Below, one piece after another: positions 1 through 7,944 of a DNA stretch of 15,083 nt; position 1 is the stretch's first letter, and every line of letters starts with the position of its first letter. The translations under genes and the position numbers were made by a program. The notes under the pieces were generated by a model, which saw only the letters and a list, made by a program, of their open reading frames with translations, was not told the DNA's origin and ran no database searches. Source of the stretch: Myxococcota bacterium (GTDB taxonomy: Bacteria > Myxococcota_A > UBA9160 > PR03); assembly GCA_025453505.1 (NCBI GenBank), contig JALOQG010000057.1:1-15083 (forward strand). Reading direction: 5' to 3'.

Positions 1-882
1 TCGTTCGATGGATCGACGATCGCCGGCGAGTCCTTTCCCGCCGACACGTTCGGGTCTCTCGGCGGCGATCCGACGGGCGGCTATCGCTGGAACGCGATCG
101 ACGGCGTGACCTGGCTTCCCGGTTTCGACACGCCGCCCACTCGCCTGGCGGGGATCTCGCCCGACGGCTCGACGATCTTCGGGATCGCCGCAGGCAAGGC
201 CGCGCGTTGGGACGCGGGCGTGCTGACGATCCTGACTCCGCCGACGCATCCCGGTGGCATGCCCGCGACGCTGCTCGCCGAGCGACCGGACGGGCGTTGG
301 ATCGGCGCAGCGAGCCCCGACGCGGCCGGGTCCGTTCCGCCGCTCTTCCTGACCGACGGCATCGGCATCGAGCCTCTGTGGGTGCCGGAGGTCGGCGATC
401 TGCACGCGACGCGTGCGTCGGCCGACGGCGGCGTCGTGGTCGGCTCCTTCACGGATTCACGCGGGATGGAGTTTCCGTTCCGCTGGAGCGATCACCCGCT
501 GCCCCAGTTCGCGCAGCTGACCGAGCGTCCGATCGATGCGCGCGCGCATGGCGTGTCCGCCGACGGAAACGCGGTCGTGGGCCGCCATGATTCCACGGTG
601 CACCCGTCCGAGGCGTTCGTCTGGACACCGCTGGCGGGTCTTCGGGACCTGCGCGACGTCCTGGAGGACGCCGGGTTCCCTCAGGTCCCTCTCTACCTGA
701 ACCCGCTGTGGTCGGCCGACGACGTCTCTTCCGACGGGAGCATCGTGATCGGCATCCGTCGGTATTTCGACGGCTTCATCGCCGGACTGCCGCAGCCCGT
801 GCCGGAGCCCGGATCGTGTGCGGTCGCACTCGCCGCCCTGTTCGCGCTGCTCGGACTCGGCCGGCTTCACTCCACGTCGTAG
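1..882 (+). CDS. HAF-repeat protein with PEP-CTERM sorting signal (5' partial)
   Basis: The frame is open from base 1, so the start lies outside the window; 293 residues are visible. The body holds degenerate HAF-type repeats, recurring units of the form S-x-DG-x3-VG followed by an aromatic-W strand end: ISPDGSTIFGIA, SADGGVVVGSF with FPFRW, SADGNAVVGR with AFVW, and SSDGSIVIGI. Such repeats probably build a beta-propeller-like extracellular domain. The C-terminus is a PEP-CTERM signal: VPEP at residues 267-270, a hydrophobic span (about 272-287) and a short R/H-containing tail. In known systems an exosortase recognises this signal and the protein goes to the surface or exopolysaccharide matrix; no exosortase gene is in view. 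The last 16 nt overlap the 3' end of convergent mlaA. The family call is good; the specific role is unknown. Confidence 0.85.
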   Translation, partial: SFDGSTIAGESFPADTFGSLGGDPTGGYRWNAIDGVTWLPGFDTPPTRLAGISPDGSTIFGIAAGKAARWDAGVLTILTPPTHPGGMPATLLAERPDGRWIGAASPDAAGSVPPLFLTDGIGIEPLWVPEVGDLHATRASADGGVVVGSFTDSRGMEFPFRWSDHPLPQFAQLTERPIDARAHGVSADGNAVVGRHDSTVHPSEAFVWTPLAGLRDLRDVLEDAGFPQVPLYLNPLWSADDVSSDGSIVIGIRRYFDGFIAGLPQPVPEPGSCAVALAALFALLGLGRLHSTS

Positions 883-1643
883 AGTTCGTCCGCCATCACG
901 TGCGAGCTGGCGTCGAGCGTGTCGCCGCGCGTGACGTACTCGCCGCGGATCCGCGCGGTGCGGTGCTGGACGAACGCGTCGCGCACGAAGACGTAGTAGT
1001 CGAGCGCGCTGGCCCGCGCGTTGCGGATCTGGTCGTCGGCCTGCGCGCGCGTGTTGATCGCGAAGAGCACGCCGACAGGCGCCACCGTGGTGCCCGTGTA
1101 GAGCAGCGGGTTCATCGCCATGCCGAGCAGATCGCCGACGGCGTCGCGCGGATTCGACGGCCCGAGCACCGGCAGCACCAGATACGGGCCCGGCGGCACG
1201 TGCCAGCGCGCGAACATCATGCCGAGGTCGGCGTCGTACTTGCCGAGTCCGGCCTCCGTCGCGGGATCGAAGAGACCTGCGACGCCGAGCGTGGAGTTGA
1301 GCAGGAAGCGTCCGAGCTCCGAGCCCGCCTCGACGAAGTTCGCCTGCCCGACGTGCGCGACGAAGCGCGGGGGAAAGCCGAGATTGCGCTGCGCATTCGC
1401 GAGCGAGCTCCGAACGCCGTCCGACGTCACCGACTTGTAGCCGCGCGCGACCGGCCCGAGCGCATGGTCGTCGACCGCCGTGTTGAAGCGGAACACCGGC
1501 CGGTTGATCGGCTCCAGCGAATCCGAGATCTGCTGGTGCTGCGGGCTCGTGGCGGCGCAGCCGAGCGCGCTCGCCACGAGCGCTGCGAGCAGCCAACGGA
1601 TGGCCGTCTGGGGTTGCCGGGAAATTGCCGTCGCGATGCGCAT
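867..1643 (-). CDS. mlaA: MlaA (VacJ-family) outer-membrane phospholipid-transport lipoprotein
   Basis: This 258-residue protein has the usual size for MlaA. The N-terminus is a lipoprotein signal: a hydrophobic span at about 16-27 and a lipobox ALGC with Cys29 as the lipidated residue. Next comes the family signature around residues 41-54 (DSLEPINRPVFRFN), and later LGPSNPRDAVG and a terminal LDYYVFVRDAFVQHR segment. In characterised bacteria MlaA sits in the outer membrane with a porin and passes mislocalised phospholipids to MlaC and the MlaFEDB complex. No mlaBCDEF genes are nearby. The ATG at 1643 is preceded by GGAG 7 nt upstream (1651-1654). It follows the carotenoid oxygenase gene on the same strand after 79 nt and may be co-transcribed with it. 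Its 3' end overlaps the PEP-CTERM gene. Confidence 0.93.
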   Translation of the reverse strand: MRIATAISRQPQTAIRWLLAALVASALGCAATSPQHQQISDSLEPINRPVFRFNTAVDDHALGPVARGYKSVTSDGVRSSLANAQRNLGFPPRFVAHVGQANFVEAGSELGRFLLNSTLGVAGLFDPATEAGLGKYDADLGMMFARWHVPPGPYLVLPVLGPSNPRDAVGDLLGMAMNPLLYTGTTVAPVGVLFAINTRAQADDQIRNARASALDYYVFVRDAFVQHRTARIRGEYVTRGDTLDASSHVMADELYDVE

Positions 1644-1722
1644 CGAGGGGCTCCGTCTCGTCGAAACGGGCCTCGCGGTGCACTCCTCTTCGGCGATCCG
1701 CTGGAGAATCTGAGCGCGGAGT

Positions 1723-3057
1723 TCAGCTCCGGTCGGGCACCCAGTTGCCGTGGAACCCGAACGGCACGCGCTGCGGCAGGTGGATGCGCGCGACCGGCTT
1801 CCCGCCGAAGTCCTGCGCGTGCAGGATCACGACCTCGCTCCCGTTCGACGGCGCGTCGTAGACGTAGGCCATGATCCAGCCGTCGTCTTCGGCGGCGTCC
1901 GGCGTGCGCGGCACGAAGACCGGCTCGAGGAACATGCGGCCCGCTTCGGCGCCGTGGATCTCGGTCGTGCGCTTCACGAGATCGTGCTTGTAGATCGGTC
2001 CGATGCCGAGATGGTCGCCGAGGCTGCCGGTGTAGCCGAAGCGGATCGGCTTGCCGATGCGGCGCTCGTCGTGACGCGGGAACTCGTGACCGAGATCCGA
2101 GATCGTCTCGGTCGCGACCTTGCCCGACGAAGGGTCGATCACCCAGCGGTCGAGCGTCGGGCGGCCTTCGTTCGGACCGTTCTTGTCGCGGTCGAACATC
2201 TTCGGGTGGCGGCACACGTCCATCACGACCTGGCCGTCCGCCGTCTCGTACGCGTTCATCGGATGGAACACGTAACAGAGCGGCACCTCGAACCAGCGCA
2301 CGTCGCTGCCCTGGCCGTCGCGCGGCAAGAGGCCCACGCGCGCGCCGTAGTCGGGATTCCAGACGTACGGGAAGGGGCCGTTCATGGCCGCCTGCACGTC
2401 GAAGGTGCAGGGCAGGTCGAAGACGACGACGTAGTGCTCGGTGATCGCGCAGTCGTGGATCATCGGCTTGCCGGGCACCGGCACATTCACCGTCTTGCGC
2501 ACGCGGCCGTCGGTGCCGACGACGACGTATTGGACGTAGTCCCAGGCCCAGTAGTAGACCATCGCGTGCAGCTCGCCGGTGTCGGGGTCGAGCTTCGGAT
2601 GCGCGGTGAACGAGCCCGGCAGCGTGCCCTCGAAGTTCGTGTAGGTCCGCGTATCGAGTTCGTCGGAGAGCTCGACGGGCAGGCCGCCCGCCTCGACGAT
2701 CGCGAAGGTGCGGCCCGCGTGGCCGATCACGTTGGTGTTGGCGACGCCGGGGCCCATGCCGTGGCGCGGGCCCGGTGTCTTCGGCTGATGGCGGAACGCG
2801 GTGACGGCGTCGTCGGCGACCCAGCGGTTGCGATACCACGCGGCGCGGCCGTCCTGCAGGCGCAGTCCGTGCACCATGCCGTTGCCGATGAACCAGTGGT
2901 ACTTCGCGGGATCGGGCTTCTCGATCGGGTTCGGGCCGATGCGCAGCAAGCGCCCCGAGAGCTCGCGCGGGATTTCGCCCGTGACGCGCAGGTCGCACGC
3001 GGTCACCTCTTCGGTGACGGGTGCGAAGTTGCCTTCGAGGTACGGGTTCGCGCTCAT
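1723..3057 (-). CDS. Carotenoid cleavage oxygenase (RPE65/lignostilbene dioxygenase family)
   Basis: The 444-residue protein fits this non-haem Fe(II) dioxygenase family, which cleaves conjugated double bonds of carotenoids, apocarotenoids or stilbenes. The four expected iron-ligand histidines are all visible in family-typical contexts: His153 (TAHPK), His201 (MIHDCAITEHYV), His265 (YVFHPMNAYE) and His436 (FGFHGNWVPD). The N-terminal RIGPNP and WFIGNGMVHG segments are also typical. The fold is a seven-bladed beta-propeller; no signal peptide is seen, so it is probably cytosolic or membrane-associated. The ATG at 3057 has AGGAGG 5 nt upstream (3063-3068). A perfect palindrome lies about 90 nt upstream at 3145-3155. 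The substrate cannot be deduced; no carotenoid biosynthesis gene is in the window. Confidence 0.92.
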   Translation of the reverse strand: MSANPYLEGNFAPVTEEVTACDLRVTGEIPRELSGRLLRIGPNPIEKPDPAKYHWFIGNGMVHGLRLQDGRAAWYRNRWVADDAVTAFRHQPKTPGPRHGMGPGVANTNVIGHAGRTFAIVEAGGLPVELSDELDTRTYTNFEGTLPGSFTAHPKLDPDTGELHAMVYYWAWDYVQYVVVGTDGRVRKTVNVPVPGKPMIHDCAITEHYVVVFDLPCTFDVQAAMNGPFPYVWNPDYGARVGLLPRDGQGSDVRWFEVPLCYVFHPMNAYETADGQVVMDVCRHPKMFDRDKNGPNEGRPTLDRWVIDPSSGKVATETISDLGHEFPRHDERRIGKPIRFGYTGSLGDHLGIGPIYKHDLVKRTTEIHGAEAGRMFLEPVFVPRTPDAAEDDGWIMAYVYDAPSNGSEVVILHAQDFGGKPVARIHLPQRVPFGFHGNWVPDRS

Positions 3058-3144
3058 CGTCGCCTCCTGGAATCGGAGTCCGCGCGCGCGCCGAAACCGC
3101 GCACGCTCCGAACTCCATCCAGGGGACAGCGTCTACGGATCCGC

Positions 3145-3155
3145 TGACACTGTCA
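3145..3155. promoter_or_regulatory. Candidate operator/promoter upstream of the carotenoid oxygenase gene
   Basis: TGACACTGTCA is a perfect 5-1-5 palindrome in the 118-nt gap upstream of the carotenoid oxygenase. On the minus strand its edge reads TTGACA (3151-3156), a consensus sigma70 -35 hexamer. The best -10 candidate, TAGACG (3130-3135), is weak and only 15 nt away. A palindrome lying on a -35 would suit repression by a dimeric regulator, for example of the TetR type, but none is encoded nearby. The function is inference. Confidence 0.35.
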
Positions 3156-3175
3156 ACGAGGACGATCGAGAGCGG

Positions 3176-3493
3176 TCAGGCCCCTCCGCCGAGGCGGCGG
3201 AAGATCGCGTCGGGCGTGTCGCTGGACGGGCCGCCGCCCTGGCTCTCGAGGACCTGCAGCCCCGCGATCAGGCGCTCGCAGAGCGCCGCTTCGTTCGCGA
3301 CGCCGCGCTGGCGCAATTCGCGCGGGAGAACCTTCTGCACCAGGACGCGCAGCTCGCTCGGCGTCACCGCGCGCGGCTCGAGTCCGGCCTCTTTGAGCGC
3401 GATCCGGACGGTGCCGCGCGCCTCGAGACGCTCGAGCGTCGTGCTCTCCTCGACGGCCGTGCAGAGCCATTCGAACGCCGTCGAACCGGCCAT
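3176..3493 (-). CDS. Unrecognised 105-residue protein
   Basis: I do not recognise this family. The reading frame is plausible: the ATG at 3493 is preceded by GGAGAA about 9 nt upstream, codon usage matches the neighbours, and the composition is that of a folded helical protein rather than a shadow frame. The first ~85 residues look alpha-helical, with alternating acidic and basic heptad-like stretches (SELRVLVQKVLPRELRQRGV, then a helix ending CERLIAGLQVLE). A Gly/Ser-rich linker (ESQGGGPSSD) and a short terminal helix (AIFRRLGG) follow. It has no signal peptide or membrane span. It stands alone, 168 nt from hupE and 118 nt from the carotenoid oxygenase on the same strand, so it may share transcription with either. 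Confidence 0.6.
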   Translation of the reverse strand: MAGSTAFEWLCTAVEESTTLERLEARGTVRIALKEAGLEPRAVTPSELRVLVQKVLPRELRQRGVANEAALCERLIAGLQVLESQGGGPSSDTPDAIFRRLGGGA

Positions 3494-3661
3494 CGCGACA
3501 TTCTCCAGGTGCGGGCAGTGGCAGGGCGGGTGCCGGATCGGCCACCCCCCTGGTGGACCTGCTTGCTCGGGCGGCTCTTCGGTCCGGTCGTGAAGCGACT
3601 TGAGTCCTCGCGCGAAGCGCGTAGTGAGCCGCGGGCGAGCGAAGTGGGTCGGGTTCGATGG
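3494..3661. other. 168-nt intergenic spacer with small inverted repeats
   Basis: This is the longest gene-free stretch in the window. It holds two small inverted repeats: CCACC/GGTGG around the run of C at about 3540-3555, and CGCGC-gaa-GCGCG at 3609-3621. Neither is followed by a T-run on either strand, so I do not call an intrinsic terminator. The segment 3611-3650 repeats short GCGAAG/GCGAGCGAAG words. It should contain the 3' end of the hupE transcript and any promoter for the small gene at 3493. Confidence 0.4.
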
Positions 3662-4894
3662 TTACCCGAAGAGCCGCGTCACGAACCAGTAGAGCCCGAG
3701 CCCGCAGATCACGGCGGAGCCGCCTTCGGCGAGTCCCGCGTACCAGCGCCGATCGCGCGCATTCGCGAGCAGCCGCAGCAGCGGCCACACCAGTGCGACG
3801 ACCGCGAGCTGTCCGATCTCCACTCCCACGTTGAAGCCGAAGAGCGCGGGCACGAGCCGCTCGCGCGGCAGATCCATCTCGCCGAGGATCCCCGCGAAGC
3901 CGAAGCCGTGGACGAGACCGAATGCGAACGCGACGGCCGCGCGCAGCCGCGCGGGCCGCTCGACGCGATCGAGCATCGCGAAGTGACACACGGAGAAGAG
4001 CGCGACTCCGAGGAGCGCCGGCGCTGCGACCGACCCGAAACCGGCGCGTGACGCGATCGCGAGCAGCACCAGCGCCACGCCGATCGCCCACGGCAGCGCG
4101 CGCGGACGCCCGCCCAGCAGCCAGGCGTTCTCGGCCGCGACGAGCGCGATCGAGAAGCCGATCAGCGCCTCGACCGCGTGCGGCTGCGGATGCAGCACGC
4201 CCAGCGTGGCGAGCGCCAGCGTCAGGCTGTGCGCGATCGTGAAGCCCGTCACGAGCCCCGCGACTTCGCGCAGGCTCGCCGCGACGAGCAGCAGCGCGAG
4301 CACGAACGCGATGTGGTCGTAGCCGGTGGCGATGTGCTCGATGCCGAGCGCGACGTAGCCGCGCAGGTCCATGCCGGCGGCGTGCGGTGCGCCGTCCGCC
4401 GCAGCCGCGTCGAGCGAGCCGAGCGACCAGCTCGTGGACGTCGCGGAGAGCACGGACTCGCGAACCGATCCGTCCGGCATCTCGGCCCGCGCGAAATGGA
4501 GGTGCGAAGGCGCGACGTCGAGCAGCAGCGTGCTCTCGACCGCCGGCGCGCCCGGCTCCGGACAGCGCACGGCCCACTCGTAGGCGACCCAGCCTTCCGG
4601 CGACGCCACCAGCGCCGGGTCCACCACGGGCGGACACGGCTGCCCGTGACTCGAGAGCCGGACCGTGCTCGCGAAAAGCGATGCGACGCCCATCTGCGTA
4701 CCGGGCTGGAGCACCGGATCCATCGCGAGCCGCGTCAGCTCGAGCCGCGGAATCCGGACGCGCACGAGCGCGCCGTCGCGCGTGATCGTCCAGCTCGAAT
4801 AGGAGAGGCTGCGGCCGTGCGCATCGGCCCGCTCCGGCGCGATCCACGCCAGCAGCAGCAGCAGGGACACGAGCGCGCGGCGCCCTCGGCTCAA
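3662..4894 (-). CDS. HupE/UreJ family 2 membrane protein, possible metal transporter
   Basis: I place the start at the TTG at 4894, which overlaps the TGA of the isomerase gene (TTGA). This gives 410 residues with a good signal peptide: basic MSRGRR, a hydrophobic core, and cleavage near ADA-HG at about 25. An internal GTG at 4870 would lose the basic region. Residues 26-175 form an exported soluble domain with a possible disulfide pair, Cys87/Cys111. From about 176 there are some seven membrane spans bearing the family histidine motifs: GIEHIATGYDHI (184-195), FTIAHS (His222), CHF (His304) and LVHGFGFAG (His329). Characterised HupE/UreJ proteins are linked to nickel or cobalt uptake; family 2 proteins are less well understood. 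It is the last gene of a tight unit, directly coupled to a periplasmic prolyl isomerase. Confidence 0.85.
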   Translation of the reverse strand: MSRGRRALVSLLLLLAWIAPERADAHGRSLSYSSWTITRDGALVRVRIPRLELTRLAMDPVLQPGTQMGVASLFASTVRLSSHGQPCPPVVDPALVASPEGWVAYEWAVRCPEPGAPAVESTLLLDVAPSHLHFARAEMPDGSVRESVLSATSTSWSLGSLDAAAADGAPHAAGMDLRGYVALGIEHIATGYDHIAFVLALLLVAASLREVAGLVTGFTIAHSLTLALATLGVLHPQPHAVEALIGFSIALVAAENAWLLGGRPRALPWAIGVALVLLAIASRAGFGSVAAPALLGVALFSVCHFAMLDRVERPARLRAAVAFAFGLVHGFGFAGILGEMDLPRERLVPALFGFNVGVEIGQLAVVALVWPLLRLLANARDRRWYAGLAEGGSAVICGLGLYWFVTRLFG

Positions 4895-5757
4895 GGCGGC
4901 GCCGATCCCGCGACGTCGATCTCCGCGCGGCGGCGCAGGTCGTCGAGATACGCGCGCAGCGCGGCGTCCACGGCGCGCCGCTGGACTTCGGCGCGCACGG
5001 CGGGCTCGACCTCGGCCAGCTCCGCCGCGACCGGCGCCTCGCGCGCGACGAGGCGCAACACGTGATAGCCGCCGCTCGCGCGCACCGGCGCCGTGACGCC
5101 GCCCGGCGCGAGCGCGGCGAGCGCGTCGGCGGCCGTCGGGCCGAGCAGCTCGCGCAGCTTGGCCGCGGGCAGCGCGGCCGCCGGCAGCGTGCCGACGACG
5201 CCCGGGTCGGCGCGTTCCTGGACCGCAGCGGACGACTCTCCTGCGCGCAGTCGAGCGGTCGCGTCGCGTGCGCGCGCGAGCGCAGCGGCGTCGCCGTCGT
5301 CCGCGGCGCGCACGAAGACCTGCTCGACGCGCGCGCGGCCCGGCACCGCGAAGAGCGCGCGATGTTCGGCGAAGAACGCGGCGACTTCGTCCGTGCTCGG
5401 CTCGCGCTGTGCGGCCTCGCTCGTCACGGCCTCGATCACGGCGGTGATGAGCTCCGCTCGCACGCGCCGGTCCTGGCGCGCGAGGCCGAGTTCGAACGCG
5501 CGCTGCACGAGCAGCTCTTCGTCCACGAGGCGATCGAGTACGTGGCGCTCGTCCCTCTCGTCGAGCGCGTCGCGTCGATCCGCGGCGAGCGCTTCGAGCG
5601 CGCGCTCGTAGTCGGCGCGCCGCACCAGCGCTCCGTTCACGGACGCGATCGCGCCGTCCGGCACGCGCTCCGTTTCGGGCGCGGTGACGAGCCCGGCGAT
5701 CGCCAGCGCGAGCCCCGCGCCCGCACCGGCGGCGAGCAGCCAAAGCGGTCGCGTCAC
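4891..5757 (-). CDS. Membrane-anchored parvulin-type peptidyl-prolyl isomerase (PpiC/SurA-like)
   Basis: The GTG at 5757 overlaps the dehalogenase stop (GTGA) and gives 288 residues. Residues 4-25 are a hydrophobic signal anchor, so the rest should be periplasmic. Residues 30-130 are a charged helical SurA_N-like chaperone region (VNGALVRRADYERAL, then VLDRLVDEELLVQRA). Residues 140-240 are a parvulin (PF00639/PF13145-type) domain, with the RVEQVFVR strand, a G-x-VGTLP segment and the terminal APGGVTAPVRASGGYHVLRL signature. A C-terminal helix region follows. Such proteins assist folding of exported proteins. Tight coupling to hupE suggests that the HupE exported domain may be a client; that is inference. 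Confidence 0.86.
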   Translation of the reverse strand: MTRPLWLLAAGAGAGLALAIAGLVTAPETERVPDGAIASVNGALVRRADYERALEALAADRRDALDERDERHVLDRLVDEELLVQRAFELGLARQDRRVRAELITAVIEAVTSEAAQREPSTDEVAAFFAEHRALFAVPGRARVEQVFVRAADDGDAAALARARDATARLRAGESSAAVQERADPGVVGTLPAAALPAAKLRELLGPTAADALAALAPGGVTAPVRASGGYHVLRLVAREAPVAAELAEVEPAVRAEVQRRAVDAALRAYLDDLRRRAEIDVAGSAPP

Positions 5758-6665
5758 TTCGCGGAGGTCTCCGCGAGAAACGCGACGACGCGCTGCGCTA
5801 GTTCCTCGCCGCAGTCTTCCTGCAGGAAGTGCCCGCCGGACGTCGTCGCGTGCGGACGTCCCTTCGCTCCGGGGATCCGCTGCTGCATCGGCACGTCGAG
5901 GCCGCGCGTGACCGGATCGCCGTCGCTGAAGAGCGTCAGGAACGGTTTCTCGAAGCGCTCGAGTTCCTGCCACGCGGAGCGATTCGCGGGCACGGCGGGA
6001 TCCTCGGGAGAAATCGGCACGAGCAGCGGAAACTGGCGCGGGCCGGACTTGTAGGACTCGTCGGGAAACGGCGCGTCGTACGCAGCCACTTCGGCCGCGG
6101 TCAGCTCGCGGGTCGTCGCGCCTTGCAGGATGCCGCCGGTCGGGAACGTCGGGACCTTCTGCGAGAAGTCGCGCCACGCCATGAAGGCGTCGCTCGGCGG
6201 CGCCTCGCCGGTCGGCAGGAACGTGTTCGCCGCGACGACGCGCGCGAAGCGATCGCCCTGCTCGGCGACGAGACGCAGACCGAGCAGTCCGCCCCAGTCC
6301 TGGCAGAAGAGCGTGATGCGTCGCAGGTCGAGCACCTCGACGAACGCGCGCAGCCAGTCGACGTGACGCTGGTAGCTGTAGTCGCTGCGCTCGGCCGGTT
6401 TGTCGGAGCGGCCGAAGCCGACGAGATCGGGCGCCACGACACGGTATCCCGCGGCTGCGATGCCCGGGATCATCTTGCGGTACAGGAACGACCACGACGG
6501 CTCGCCGTGCAGGCACAGCACGGGATCCGCGCCGCGCGGGCCCTCGTCGACGTAGTGCATGCGCAGCCGCGCGCCGTCGCCCGACGGCACCTCCACGTAG
6601 TGGGGCGCGAAGGGGTAGTCGGGAAGATCCGCGAAGCGCTCATCGGGCGTGCGCAGGACTCGCAT
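5754..6665 (-). CDS. dhmA: Haloalkane dehalogenase, subfamily I (DhmA-like)
   Basis: This 303-residue alpha/beta hydrolase should hydrolyse carbon-halogen bonds of haloalkanes, giving an alcohol and halide. All expected elements are present: oxyanion motif HGEPSW (53-58), nucleophile elbow CQDWGG with Asp123, halide-binding Trp124, a second cap-domain Trp164 (FMAWRDF), acid Asp250 (FSDGDPVTRG) and base His279 (SGGHFLQED). As I recall, these positions match those reported for the mycobacterial enzyme DhmA. The N-terminal RTPDERFADLPDYPFAPHYV is also family-typical. The ATG at 6665 has GAGGAG 5 nt upstream (6671-6676). It follows the sulfotransferase gene by 31 nt and overlaps the isomerase gene by 4. 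No signal peptide is seen, so it is cytosolic. The native substrate is not predictable. Confidence 0.92.
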   Translation of the reverse strand: MRVLRTPDERFADLPDYPFAPHYVEVPSGDGARLRMHYVDEGPRGADPVLCLHGEPSWSFLYRKMIPGIAAAGYRVVAPDLVGFGRSDKPAERSDYSYQRHVDWLRAFVEVLDLRRITLFCQDWGGLLGLRLVAEQGDRFARVVAANTFLPTGEAPPSDAFMAWRDFSQKVPTFPTGGILQGATTRELTAAEVAAYDAPFPDESYKSGPRQFPLLVPISPEDPAVPANRSAWQELERFEKPFLTLFSDGDPVTRGLDVPMQQRIPGAKGRPHATTSGGHFLQEDCGEELAQRVVAFLAETSAK

Positions 6666-6696
6666 CGGGTCTCCTCGTTAAGGGCGCGCGGCGACT

Positions 6697-7944
6697 CTAC
6701 TCGACGGGGATCGCGAAGCGCTCGCAATAGGCGGCGAAGCGCCGGCGCTCGGCGGCCGGGTCGAGACCCGCGGCGCCGAACTCGTAGCGATGCCCGCCGC
6801 CCTTGTCCTTCGGATGCGCGGCGAGGTGCGCGCGCATGCGCGCCTCGGCGTCCGCGGAGAAGGTCCAGCCGAAGTGCTCGTAGAGCCGGCGGATCGATTC
6901 GATCTCGCGCCCGACGAACGCGTGGAAGTGCAGGTCGAAGACGCGCGCGGCCGGCAGCGCGGCCGCGTCGCGCGCTCGCAGCGACGCCTCCAGTCCGGCC
7001 GCGAGCCGCGGCGCCCACTCCGCGCCGATCGCGGCGGGGTCGATCGCGTCGCTCGCCATGCTGCGCAGCAGCGTCGAGAGGGAGACCAGCGATGCCACGA
7101 CGCGCAGCGGATCGCGGTGCGTCTGCACGATGCGCGCGTCCGGGTATTCGGCGAGCAGCGCGTCCAGCATCCACAGGTGACCGGGCGACTTCAGCACCCA
7201 GCGTCCGGCCGGTACGCGCCACTGGAAGTACTGGAGCCAGCGGCGATGCGCCGCATAGAGCGGACGCTGGTCGATCGACTCGATCCAGCGCTGGTAGCCG
7301 GGGATGCGGTGCGTCGTCGAGAACAGCATCGACACGAACTCGTGCGCCGTGATCGCGACGCACTCCTGCGGCAGCGTCGCGCCCATCCGGTGCACCGACT
7401 GGAAGCCGGGGATCAGCCGTTCGACGCCGGCGAGGTGCCGGTCGACTGCCGCGATGCGCGGATCGGAGTCGAAGCTCGCGCGCTCGGGCGGCGGCCACGG
7501 CTTCATCACCTCCCACGTCGTCGGCACGCGGTTCGCCGGGTCGCACGCGAGCAGCTCGTGCAGGATCGTCGTGCCGGTGCGCGGCAGGCCGAGGACGAAG
7601 AGCGGCGCGCGGATCTCGCCGCGCTCGATCTCCGGATTGCGGCGCAGGACGTCCTCCATGCGCAGCCGGCTCTCGAGCAGCCGCAGCAGATCGGTGCGCG
7701 CCACGACGCGGCCGAGCGTCGTCAGCGCGGCCTCGCGCTCGAAGGCGTCGACGAGGCGCGCGAGCGCGGTGCGGAACGCCGCGTCGCCGAACTCGTGCAG
7801 GCCGCTGCGCCGCTCGGCCGCGGCGAGCAGCCGCTCGGGATCGAGACGCGGCACGCGCACGCCGATCGCCGCGAGCGCGCGACCGCCGCGATTGAGCGCG
7901 CGTACGGGCCAGGGCTTCGCGGGCAGGGCGGCGTCGGCGGACAT
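6697..7944 (-). CDS. PAPS-dependent sulfotransferase family protein (Sulfotransfer_3 type)
   Basis: The ATG at 7944 gives a 415-residue protein. The 5'-phosphosulfate-binding loop is GLPRTGTT (119-126). The 3'-phosphate-binding segment is RDPLRVVAS (277-285), with LKSPGHL (251-257) between them, as in Sulfotransfer_3 (PF13469) proteins. A lineage-typical N-terminal helical extension of about 110 residues precedes the catalytic core. The family transfers sulfate from PAPS to hydroxyl or amine groups of small molecules or lipids; the acceptor here is unknown. It is the first gene of the minus-strand unit that continues into dhmA, the isomerase and hupE. There is no Shine-Dalgarno before the ATG. 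A -10-like TATGCT (minus strand, 7954-7959) lies so close that the transcript may be leaderless. Confidence 0.88.
   Translation of the reverse strand: MSADAALPAKPWPVRALNRGGRALAAIGVRVPRLDPERLLAAAERRSGLHEFGDAAFRTALARLVDAFEREAALTTLGRVVARTDLLRLLESRLRMEDVLRRNPEIERGEIRAPLFVLGLPRTGTTILHELLACDPANRVPTTWEVMKPWPPPERASFDSDPRIAAVDRHLAGVERLIPGFQSVHRMGATLPQECVAITAHEFVSMLFSTTHRIPGYQRWIESIDQRPLYAAHRRWLQYFQWRVPAGRWVLKSPGHLWMLDALLAEYPDARIVQTHRDPLRVVASLVSLSTLLRSMASDAIDPAAIGAEWAPRLAAGLEASLRARDAAALPAARVFDLHFHAFVGREIESIRRLYEHFGWTFSADAEARMRAHLAAHPKDKGGGHRYEFGAAGLDPAAERRRFAAYCERFAIPVE

Noticed and set aside
3609..3621. CGCGC-gaa-GCGCG hairpin as a hupE terminator
   Set aside because: The stem is only 5 bp and no T-run follows on the minus strand.
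4895..5743. Upstream extension of the hupE frame into the isomerase gene
   Set aside because: It is Arg/Ala-rich shadow sequence. The signal peptide after the TTG at 4894 and the TTGA overlap define the real start.
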